Part shown: positions 27,804-35,305 of the stretch, piece by piece
Layout of the letters: every line of letters begins with the position of its first letter
How positions within the stretch are numbered: the first letter of the stretch is position 1
Assembly (NCBI GenBank): GCA_032027125.1
Contig: JAVSMQ010000001.1
Location: 4,174,117-4,238,116, forward strand
Direction of reading: 5' to 3'
From: JANJTB01 sp032027125
GTDB lineage: Bacteria; Bacteroidota; Ignavibacteria; Kapaibacteriales; UBA2268
DNA length: 64,000 nt
Program-made: the position numbers and the translations under genes
The notes under the pieces: model-generated
Database searches by the model: none
What the model was told of the DNA's origin: nothing
What the model saw: only the letters and a program-made list of their open reading frames with translations

Positions 27804-29340
27804 TGGTGTTTTCCTTTTTATTTATTGGATAAAGTTTTTGGTTTGCTTTAGTAATTGCACGTATATTTTTGGCATTTGTATCAAAATTTTTGGTTGAATT
27901 TCCGAAAGCATTTTTTGCTGTTTTAAATATTTCTTTTTTAATATATTCCTGATAATCAGAAAATTCATCTTCATTAAATTCTGCAGCTGCTGCTTTTTCG
28001 AGATAAATTAAAAATAATGTTTCCAATGAAGTCCAGTAATTTTTTTCAATACTGAGCGATTTTATAAATCTGTTAACATCATTTTTTTCATCTGTACTTA
28101 GTTTTGCATTTTCATCTTTGGAAGAATAGAGAATATTTCTCCCTAATGAAAATAAAGCAAAATATAAGATTTTTGACTGCTCATCGGCAAGAGTTAAAAA
28201 AGCGGGAATAAGATGTTCTCTTTCTTTCTGCATCAGTGAAGGGAAAAAAGAAAGTATCTCTTTTTTAATAAAAATAATTTTAGCCTGGTCGTTAAGTAAT
28301 CCATAAGCTTCAATTTCAAATTTGTGAGTCAGGTCATAACCAAGTCTGTAACACTCACCTTTTACGAAAGACAAATTTTTTGAAGTCCTGACTCCATTAA
28401 TTTCTTCGTTTTTAAATAGGACTTCTGCATTCCTCCAAAGTGCCTTTTCTTTGTCAAATCTAACTGACAAAACTTTATCTTTTCCTGCTTTTTTTGCCAT
28501 TAAAGGGTCTTCAAATTCAGCGTCTAATCTATCTCCCTGATGAAAATACATTTTAGCTTTCTGATTTGAAAAAATCATATTACCATTGTTGTCGAAACAT
28601 TCATCATCACAAACAAATTTTATACTTCTTGACTGCCAGGTAAGATAGTCTAAATAATCTTCCGGTACTCTGCTTATACACTTTACACAGTAATCTCTTT
28701 CCCATGAAGGTATAGTGTCTTGCCGGATATGAATATTATCGGAATCCGTATTCAAAAGAAGTGATTTAAATAAAACTTCTTCTTTTATCCAGAAAGTACA
28801 ACCGCCAATCAGAGGAGAGCCTGAAAAGTTAAACGGTTTCGATATACCACCTCCAACAGAATAAGACTGTGCAGTTATTAATAAAGCAGGTATTCTCCAA
28901 ATGGGAACAGCAATTTCCTGAGCATCATAAGTATGGTCAAATAAAGTAGCTGCGTTGGCTGATGAGTTCTCGTGTCTTAACTTAAAAAAAGCAGTGTTAT
29001 CAGGGGATAATGTTTGAGTGCTTTGATAAAATGGTCTATCTTTATCAAAAATATCAAATCTGGCGAACCATTTGGTAAAGTATTCTTTTGCAGGTGCGGC
29101 ATCAAATTTACCTTCTTCCCATATTGACAGCCAATTATCTTCTTCGTTTACATTGTAAATACGTATAAGGAGTGCCTGTAGGAAACGGTAAATTGAGATA
29201 GTTTCTAAAACTGAATCGCTATGAATTTCACGTATTTCATGCGACTTCGAAAAAACATCATTAAGACTAAGCAGGATATTATCCCCGTTTTGCATTATTA
29301 CAGGGACCCATGCTTTATCAGTTAAATTAAAAGATGCCAT
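27796..29340 (-). CDS. cse1: Cse1 (CasA) Cascade large subunit
   Basis: A 514-residue subunit that recognises the PAM and recruits Cas3. The start MASFNLTDKAWVPVIMQNGD is characteristic, followed by YRFLQALLIRIYN, FYQSTQTLSPDN and the TLFDHTY...WRIPALLITAQSYSVGGG region. A CVKC pair in the middle is probably part of the zinc-binding or structural loop. The C-terminal four-helix bundle is lysine-rich. It lies 9 bp from cas3. Confidence 0.93.
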   Translation of the reverse strand: MASFNLTDKAWVPVIMQNGDNILLSLNDVFSKSHEIREIHSDSVLETISIYRFLQALLIRIYNVNEEDNWLSIWEEGKFDAAPAKEYFTKWFARFDIFDKDRPFYQSTQTLSPDNTAFFKLRHENSSANAATLFDHTYDAQEIAVPIWRIPALLITAQSYSVGGGISKPFNFSGSPLIGGCTFWIKEEVLFKSLLLNTDSDNIHIRQDTIPSWERDYCVKCISRVPEDYLDYLTWQSRSIKFVCDDECFDNNGNMIFSNQKAKMYFHQGDRLDAEFEDPLMAKKAGKDKVLSVRFDKEKALWRNAEVLFKNEEINGVRTSKNLSFVKGECYRLGYDLTHKFEIEAYGLLNDQAKIIFIKKEILSFFPSLMQKEREHLIPAFLTLADEQSKILYFALFSLGRNILYSSKDENAKLSTDEKNDVNRFIKSLSIEKNYWTSLETLFLIYLEKAAAAEFNEDEFSDYQEYIKKEIFKTAKNAFGNSTKNFDTNAKNIRAITKANQKLYPINKKENTNG

Positions 29341-29349
29341 AGTTTATTC

Positions 29350-31920
29350 CTATATAGTTAATCCATTTATTTCATCGTATTTTATAGAGTCTGTTTCATT
29401 TACAATCAGAAGCCTGTAGTTTTTTAGCATTTTGTTATTGCTTTTGATTTTCTGCCACCACTGAGGTTGGTTTTCTGCGTATTTTCCTGCACTATAAGAA
29501 TATACCGAAATCAGGTTTTGCAACAGCTTGTATGTGGTGAGTTTATCCGTTACTGTTACATTTACATTAAATTCATCGTTGAATTTGCGGTCAAAATAAT
29601 ATTTGTCATCTTTTTCAAATAAGAGAATAAGTTTTTCCGTATCAGAACCAAGCCTTGTTTTTGCTATTATACCCTTTCCATTTTCTTCTTCTTCAAGTGG
29701 AATTTCTCCATAGCTCAGTATTTTGTCGAATTTTTCCGGTTTGTGGATTAATACTTTCCCTGCTTCATTTTCAGCTTTCAGTGTTTCATTTTTGAATTTT
29801 TCAATTCCTTCGGAAATATGTTTTTTTGCATCTTCACTAAGATTCAAATCAAATAGTTTTTCAGTTTGTTGTTCAATAGGATAATAAACCTCTTCTACAG
29901 GCTCCCGAAAATCACGGTGAAAATTCCATTTATGGGCATTAATTTTTAGTGCAAAATATGTCCTGTATAAGATTATTGCAGCGTATATTTTTTCATCATT
30001 AATTTTCGGTAAGTCTTTTTCTGCTGCTTCGTGAGTTGCTATTATAAATTTAGGATTTTCATATTTATTTGGTCTTATACGAGTGTGCCGGTGAAGTCTG
30101 CCTGCACGCTGAATCAATAAGTCTATTGGTGCCAAATCGGAAATAATTATGTCAAAATCAATATCTAAACTTTGTTCAACTATTTGTGTACTGACTAATA
30201 TTGAAGGTTTATCAGAAGAACCTTTTCCGTATTTAGCCAAAACAATGTTTTCAATAAGTTCTCTGTCTTTTGATGTAAACCGCGAGTGAAAAAGTGTTTT
30301 ATCTGAAATATTTAATTTATTAAAAATATTCTGTGAGCGTTTAACTTTGTTTACAATAACAAGTACTTTTGCTCCATTTTTGTAATGTTCTTCCGCTGCT
30401 GTAGCTATAATGTCTTCATCGAAATCACAAAATTCAATCTTAAAATTATTATTTCCGGTTACTGCAAAACGTGATTCGAAAGTATAAGATTTCAAACTGC
30501 CGTTAACAACATTCATAATTGGATAAGCAATATTCTCTTCATAATTTAAATCACTTTCCCAGGCATTTAGCAGATTATTCTTAGTTTGTGAAGGTAATGT
30601 TGCAGATAGTAAAATTACATTGCATTTAAGTGCTTTAAGCCATTTCACAAGAAGTATCAGAAGTTCGTTCATGTATGTATCATAAGCATGAACTTCGTCA
30701 AATATAACTGTTTTTCCGGCTAATGAATATAACCTGAGAAAGAAATGTTTTACAATCAGAATTGAGTATAAAGCCTGGTCAATTGTACCTATTCCATAAG
30801 GAGCGAGGAATGCTTTTTTCCCTTTATTAAACCACTCAAAAGCATCAGACTTTGTATCTTCGTCAGGAGCGGTAATTTCTGACTGTGTTAGTTGATTCCT
30901 AAGATTATAAAGAAATGTGCTGCCATGAATAAGTTTTACATTTAATTTTTCCGCCCCATCAGCATTTTTCAAAAATTCTTCAAAACGTTTGTATAAACCA
31001 TTGCTTGTTGCCTGTGTTGGCATAGCAACATAAATACCTGAATTTTTGTCTTTACAGAGCCGTGCTGCAATATTAAATGCAGCTTCGGTTTTGCCTTCAC
31101 CGGTAGGTGCTTCTATAATAATTAAATTTGAATCTTTTTTAAGTTCACAATTTTGGGAGACTATTTGCAAATTTCTTGGTTCTGGAATGTGTTGAAATAA
31201 CCGGCTCCAGTCATCATTAATAATATTCGGAGTAACATTTAATCCTGTAGAATTTATAGCCTTTTCTGCTCTTTCTTTAGAAATATGGAAATAATCCTTT
31301 ATATTATATTTCTCTCCTTCTAATGGAAAGCTGTTAATATCTGAGCCAACCCAGTCTGCTAATGTCATGAGTCCGGAAAAATATGCCGCATCGGAAATAT
31401 TTACAAAAGATAATTTCTTTAAATCATTTACACTTATTTCGATAGAATTAAGAAATGTGTCTATTATATCATACTGAATTTTTTTCCAATTTTCAGCTCC
31501 AATAGGATGCGTAGAATTATGTTTAGATAGAAATATTTCTTTATGATTAATGCTTTTGAACTTACTGTGGTGTAGAATTATAAACTTAATTACATTAAAA
31601 TAAGATGACTTCAGTAAATCATCGGGTTTAATCTGCAGTTTTTCATTTAAATAGTGAAACAGTATATAAACAGAATAAACTTCATGCCGCTTTTTTGAAT
31701 CACAAACAGAATTACCACTTTGAAAAAAATTTGTTGCTTTACCAATATCATGCATACCGATTATGGCTGCCCAAATTTTTTGATTTTCTTTCGTAAAGCT
31801 TTCTAAATTACTGAAAATATTAATGTTTTTCTCAATAAGCAGGGTTGCAGTGTGATAAACATCTATTATATGGTTAATTAATAAATGTAATGAATCCTCA
31901 CTTTTTTTTGCCCAAATCAT
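29350..31920 (-). CDS. cas3: Cas3 HD nuclease-helicase
   Basis: The effector that nicks and unwinds DNA marked by Cascade, 856 residues. The N-terminal HD domain shows a first His (NHIIDVYHTA), GMHDIGKATNFF and LHHSKF. The SF2 helicase shows the P-loop IIEAPTGEGKTEAAF, AMPTQATSNGLYKRF, the DEVH box VIFDEVHAYD, LLSATLPSQ, STQIVEQSLDIDFD and QRAGRLHRH. It is the first gene of the cas operon. About 1.1 kb of upstream DNA holds an array module on the other strand. Confidence 0.95.
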   Translation of the reverse strand: MIWAKKSEDSLHLLINHIIDVYHTATLLIEKNINIFSNLESFTKENQKIWAAIIGMHDIGKATNFFQSGNSVCDSKKRHEVYSVYILFHYLNEKLQIKPDDLLKSSYFNVIKFIILHHSKFKSINHKEIFLSKHNSTHPIGAENWKKIQYDIIDTFLNSIEISVNDLKKLSFVNISDAAYFSGLMTLADWVGSDINSFPLEGEKYNIKDYFHISKERAEKAINSTGLNVTPNIINDDWSRLFQHIPEPRNLQIVSQNCELKKDSNLIIIEAPTGEGKTEAAFNIAARLCKDKNSGIYVAMPTQATSNGLYKRFEEFLKNADGAEKLNVKLIHGSTFLYNLRNQLTQSEITAPDEDTKSDAFEWFNKGKKAFLAPYGIGTIDQALYSILIVKHFFLRLYSLAGKTVIFDEVHAYDTYMNELLILLVKWLKALKCNVILLSATLPSQTKNNLLNAWESDLNYEENIAYPIMNVVNGSLKSYTFESRFAVTGNNNFKIEFCDFDEDIIATAAEEHYKNGAKVLVIVNKVKRSQNIFNKLNISDKTLFHSRFTSKDRELIENIVLAKYGKGSSDKPSILVSTQIVEQSLDIDFDIIISDLAPIDLLIQRAGRLHRHTRIRPNKYENPKFIIATHEAAEKDLPKINDEKIYAAIILYRTYFALKINAHKWNFHRDFREPVEEVYYPIEQQTEKLFDLNLSEDAKKHISEGIEKFKNETLKAENEAGKVLIHKPEKFDKILSYGEIPLEEEENGKGIIAKTRLGSDTEKLILLFEKDDKYYFDRKFNDEFNVNVTVTDKLTTYKLLQNLISVYSYSAGKYAENQPQWWQKIKSNNKMLKNYRLLIVNETDSIKYDEINGLTI

Positions 31921-32088
31921 TAATTAAACTCCAGACAATCGCTGTTTATTATTATTATTAAAGACCTTGAAGATATTGTTCTTATATAAATTTTTATTTC
32001 TGCGCTCTCAATAAATGACTTTACAAAATTAGTTAAAAATTCAATACGAACTGCAAATTCATTTCATCATATCTCACTTTCTCTCACT

Positions 32089-32131
32089 ACAAACTTAACT
32101 AATTCCCCTCTTTTTCCCACTTACTTTTTTC
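32089..32131 (-). repeat. 43-bp element shared with locus A
   Basis: On the minus strand this ends GGGGAATTAGTTAAGTTTGT and matches 7003-7046. It lies upstream of cas3, about 170 bp before its start, and about 70 bp outside the array-B leader. It could be a module boundary or part of the cas3 promoter region. Confidence 0.6.
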
Positions 32132-32185
32132 ATAAATAAAAAATAATCGAGAAAAAAAGTGGAAATATTAAAAATATAATTTGTA

Positions 32186-32268
32186 TTTGTGAATAATTGT
32201 ATATTTTTACTTTTGAATGTTTGCATTTTTAAGTATCATTTATCTCGTGCAAACAAAATTTGGGACTT
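32186..32268 (+). promoter_or_regulatory. Promoter and conserved 5' leader of array B
   Basis: TTTG (32186-32189), 18 bp, then TACTTTTG (32208-32215) fits the Bacteroidetes housekeeping promoter. From 32202 to 32268 the sequence equals 56047-56113 at 66 of 67 positions. Just after the -7 box comes a perfect 7-bp inverted repeat, GTTTGCA (32219-32225) and TGCAAAC (32248-32254), which would put a hairpin at the 5' end of the transcript. The block ends AAATTTGGGACTT. The 18-bp promoter spacer is not conserved between loci, apart from its last few bases. Confidence 0.8.
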
Positions 32269-32585
32269 ATTTAATATATTTTTGAATCTTTTTTTTACTT
32301 TGTTAGGATTTAGTTTCTGTTGAACAGGAAACTTTTTTTGATTGTTGATGTTTCAGTTCAGTTTATTAGAGTAAAATTTCTTATTGTTGAGTTGACTTTT
32401 CATTTGTTTGTATCTGTATAATATTTTATTGAATTAAATTTTTGATTGTTTATTATAGGATTTAATATGATTGGAATAAATTTTCTGTTTAACAGCTCTG
32501 AATCTCACTTTGACGGGTGTAAATTTCCATTGGTTAACTCTGCATTTTATTTTGCAGATAGTAAATACCTGTTGTTTAACTTGAA
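32269..32585 (+). other. Leader-to-array spacer with degenerate repeats
   Basis: This AT-rich stretch has no supported gene. Three GTTTAAC-like words at 32487, 32532 and 32574 recur every 42-45 bp with partly similar flanks (CTCTG or CCTG-like, then GTAAAT). They may be decayed array units, since 42 is twice 21. Confidence 0.4.
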
Positions 32586-32942
32586 TTTTACTAAGAAAAC
32601 TCCAATAAAATGAGCAAAAGACCTAATGAAGTGAGCGGAAATGTCATTGAAGTGAGCGGAAATGTCATTGAAGTGAGCGAAAGTGTCATTGAAGTGAGCG
32701 GAAATGTCATTGAAGTGAGCGGAAGACCCATTGAAGTGAACTGAAGTGTCATTGAACTAAGAGGAAGTGTCATTGAAGTGAGCGGAAGACCTATTGAAGT
32801 GAGCGGAAGCTCCATTGAAGTGAACGGAAGACCTATTGAAGTGAGCGGAAGACCTATTGAAGTGAGCGGAAGACCTATTGAAGTGAGCGGAAGACCTATT
32901 GAAGTGAGCGGAAGACCTGTTGAAGTAAAAATGAGAATTAAT
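32586..32942 (+). repeat. 21-bp tandem repeat array B
   Basis: Fourteen well-conserved 21-bp units start at 32628 and every 21 bp to 32901, with degenerate units at 32586, 32607 and 32922. The first 10 bases are nearly constant (GAAGTGAGCG) and the last half falls into two types: GAAATGTCATT in the leader-side units and GAAGACCTATT in the gene-side units. A stop (TGA) in the unit at 32733 breaks the only frame that has a start near the array edge (32609). The array ends 83 bp before the Fn3 gene. Confidence 0.92.
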
Positions 32943-33024
32943 ATATCAATGTGGATATTTATTTTTATGAAATAGATATGGTTTTTAACAATTTACTGAT
33001 TTATCAATTTTTAGGAGTTTTAAA

Positions 33025-34239
33025 ATGGCTGCTGAATTTCCGCAAAGGAATTACAGAATGACTGATGCCGAACTTGGCATGTTTGTTTCGAATCTGTGTA
33101 TTACTTTAACCCGTGATTTAACGGATTTAACCGTATTTGGTGTTACTGCACCGAAAATTGCCGCATTAAAAGCACTTGGTGATGCTTTTGAAGTCTTTAC
33201 ATCCGATTCCGTTGCTCTTGCAAATATAATTGGAGCGACTGAAGCAAAAAATACAACTGTGGAATCTCTGAAAGAAGGTATCCGCAATATGGCGTTGCGA
33301 TGCCAGATAAAATGGGGCGCAAAGTCTCATCAGGAAAAATCATTGGATATTACCGGACTAAATGATTTAAATAACAAGGAGCTTTTATTTGTTGCCCGAA
33401 GAGTTCACGGACAGATGACTTTATTTTTGCCTGATTTAGCTGATTTAGGACTAACAGAAGCTGTTCTCGATGAATATTTGGATTTAATTGAGTTAAGTGA
33501 AACTAAGTTAAATGAGCAAGCAACCCAAATCAATACCCGTGACATAATGACCAAAAACAGAATCTTAAAAGGAAATGAATTATATACCGAAGCGGTCAAT
33601 TACTGCAATATTGGTAAGCGTGTTTATGCCATGACCGACCCTGCCAAATATAATGATTACATTATATACGACAGCTTCTCTGCCGGTAGTCTTACATCAC
33701 CCGAAAATCTAACTGTAGATGTCATTACAATGATTTTCACTTGGGACGCGGTGGAGAATGCTACTTCGTATCAGCTTGAGACTTCGATTGTTGGTACAGA
33801 TTGGGAAGAAATTTATTCCGGAGAGGAAAATTTTGTTAATTACGTTCCGCCGGTTGAGGGCTTGAGGCAATACCGCGTAAGAGCAAGAAACTCAAGCGGT
33901 TACGGTCCTTCGAGTGTAGTAATGTATTATAATTATGTCGCTATTTTACCGGCTCCCGGCTATATTTCATTGTCAGTAATAAACGCTACAACCGGTGCTA
34001 TAGCCCTTAACTGGGAAGAGGTCGCTACAGCAGAATTTTACAGGCTGTATCACAGTCAGGTTGCCCTCAACGCTCCAGACCCCGGTGAATATACGATGTT
34101 AGGCGAGTTTACCGTCGCTTCCTACTCGGGAAATGTAAATACAGGTTACCGCCATTGGTTTCAGGTGGTGAGTGGTAACAGCGAAAAGCTATCTGTCGCC
34201 AGTGATGCAGTCTATGTGGACATGCCACTTGTGCCTTAG
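33025..34239 (+). CDS. Array-associated helical/Fn3 protein (B paralogue)
   Basis: A 404-residue protein with no signal peptide or membrane segment. Residues about 8-215 are predicted mostly helical by eye (RNYRMTDAELGMFVSNL, LTAPK-like VTAPKIAALKALGDAF, ESLKEGIRNMALRCQIKWG). Residues about 228-300 and 310-404 form two Fn3-like domains (TWDAVENATSYQLETS... RVRARNSSGYGPSS; ALNWEEVATAEFYRLYHS). It shares its length and nearly all of its C-terminal half with the protein at 56769, while the N-terminal halves have clearly diverged. A good AGGAG site lies before the ATG. It may be expressed from the array-B promoter. The function is unknown; the N-terminal domain resembles, by eye, uncharacterised helical-plus-Fn3 proteins of Bacteroidota. 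Confidence 0.85.
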   Translation: MAAEFPQRNYRMTDAELGMFVSNLCITLTRDLTDLTVFGVTAPKIAALKALGDAFEVFTSDSVALANIIGATEAKNTTVESLKEGIRNMALRCQIKWGAKSHQEKSLDITGLNDLNNKELLFVARRVHGQMTLFLPDLADLGLTEAVLDEYLDLIELSETKLNEQATQINTRDIMTKNRILKGNELYTEAVNYCNIGKRVYAMTDPAKYNDYIIYDSFSAGSLTSPENLTVDVITMIFTWDAVENATSYQLETSIVGTDWEEIYSGEENFVNYVPPVEGLRQYRVRARNSSGYGPSSVVMYYNYVAILPAPGYISLSVINATTGAIALNWEEVATAEFYRLYHSQVALNAPDPGEYTMLGEFTVASYSGNVNTGYRHWFQVVSGNSEKLSVASDAVYVDMPLVP

Positions 34240-34245
34240 AGAACC

Positions 34246-34346
34246 TCCCCTTAATCCCCTCCTTGCAAAAAGGAGGGGAGATAAGAAAAAACAACAGATT
34301 TCGGTTTTCCTCCCCCTCTAACAAGAGGGGGTCGGGGGGTGTGTAG
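34246..34346. repeat. G/C-rich inverted repeats downstream of the Fn3 gene
   Basis: Two short inverted repeats: CCCCTCCTTGCAAAAAGGAGGGG near 34254, and CCCCCTCTAACAAGAGGGGG near 34311, which ends in GTCGGGGGGTGTGTAG. They are joined by an AAAACAACAGATTTCGGTTT linker. The first recurs after the second Fn3 gene (58008) and the second recurs around the DUF559 gene (34783-35060). Confidence 0.8.
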
Positions 34347-34419
34347 AAAAGTGGAATAAAAAGTAAGTATAAATATCCGACACAATAGCATTTTTCAAAT
34401 AAATTTAAGGTTAGAAAGA

Positions 34420-34803
34420 ATGAAAATTTATTATAATCAAAAACTAAAGGAAAGAGCTCGCACATTACGGAACAATATGACTTATGCAGAAAAATGTATG
34501 TGGGTAATGCTCAAGGGAAAACAACTTGAAGGCTATGATTTTCATCGTCAGAAACCAATCGGAAATTTTATAGCAGATTTTTATTGTCATGACTTGCAAT
34601 TAGTTATAGAAGTTGACGGCATTTCTCACAATGATGAAACCATCAGGAAAAAGGATGAATTCAAAGAAATGTATTTTGAAAGTCTTGGATTAAATGTTCT
34701 TAGATTTACGGATGATGAAGTAATTGGAAATGCAGGATTGGTTGCGGTGAAATTAAAAAGTTTTGTGAAATCCCGAACCACACACCCCCTAACCCCCTCT
34801 TGA
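34420..34803 (+). CDS. DUF559 (VSR-like) endonuclease-domain protein
   Basis: A 127-residue protein of the DUF559 family, a restriction-endonuclease-like fold related to very-short-patch repair nucleases. Visible features are RTLRNNMTYAEKCMWVMLKG, the DFHRQKPIGNFIADFYC segment with the active-site Asp, VIEVDGISHNDE, and LGLNVLRFTDDEV. The last residues (HPLTPS) are encoded by the G/C-rich repeat itself. A fragment of a second copy of its 3' end lies at 34977-35042. Function is unproven for this family; the flanking repeats suggest mobility. Confidence 0.85.
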   Translation: MKIYYNQKLKERARTLRNNMTYAEKCMWVMLKGKQLEGYDFHRQKPIGNFIADFYCHDLQLVIEVDGISHNDETIRKKDEFKEMYFESLGLNVLRFTDDEVIGNAGLVAVKLKSFVKSRTTHPLTPS

Positions 34804-35060
34804 TAGAGGGGGAATAAAGAAAAAACAACAGATTTCGGTATTCCTCCCCCTCTAGCAAGAGGGGGAATAGTAAGAAGTAGCAGATTTCTGTTTTCCTCCC
34901 CCTCTAACAAGAGGGGGCCGGGGGGTGTGTAGAAAAGTGGTATAAAAAGAAAGTATTTAAGTTATCAGAGAAGTCCGGTTTGGTAGCGGAGAAATTAAAA
35001 AGATTTATGATTATCAGAACCACACACCCCCTAACCCCCTCTTGATAGAGGGGGAACAAG
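34783..35060. repeat. Cluster of G/C-rich inverted repeats around the DUF559 gene
   Basis: At least four copies of the CCCCCTCT...AGAGGGGG type inverted repeat occur in both orientations: CCCCCTAACCCCCTCTTGAT near 34787 and 35028, and CCCCCTCTARCAAGAGGGGG near 34846 and 34897. They are linked by the same AACAACAGATTTC or TAGCAGATTTC spacer. Confidence 0.85.
34977..35042 (+). pseudogene. 3' remnant of a second DUF559 gene
   Basis: The frame encodes GLVAEKLKRFMIIRTTHPLT, which parallels GLVAVKLKSFVKSRTTHPLT at the end of the intact DUF559 gene and runs into the same repeat. The rest of the gene is gone. Confidence 0.7.
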
Positions 35061-35067
35061 AAAAAGC

Positions 35068-35130
35068 AGTGAAACACAGATTACACGGATTAATGGATTT
35101 CACTGATTATAAATCCGTGATTCTGACAAA
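35068..35130. repeat. Copy of the dispersed TTAATCCGTG-type element
   Basis: Contains TTACACGGATTAATGGATTT and ATCCGTGATTCTGACAAAT, rearranged relatives of the repeats at 6303-6437. It has an imperfect dyad. Confidence 0.6.
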
Positions 35131-35305
35131 TATCAAGGGCGGGGGAGATGATTGAATCAAGTAAAAGCAGGAATTTTATCAAATAATTAAATAAAATTGT
35201 TAAAATAAAAGAATTCAAAGTAAAATGATGAACAACATTGGCAATATATACTTAAGTTTGAAATATACTCAGTACAAATTTTTAATAAATATTTTGAGGA
35301 ATGTT

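Noticed and set aside
32089..32131. The shared 43-bp element as the cas3 promoter
   Set aside because: It contains no TAnnTTTG box at a suitable distance from cas3 and its other copy precedes an unrelated gene, so I list it only as a shared repeat.
34109..34910. Minus-strand ORFs (34109-34465, 34626-34910) around the DUF559 gene
   Set aside because: They consist of antisense Fn3 or DUF559 sequence and of the G/C-rich repeats, with no independent protein signature.
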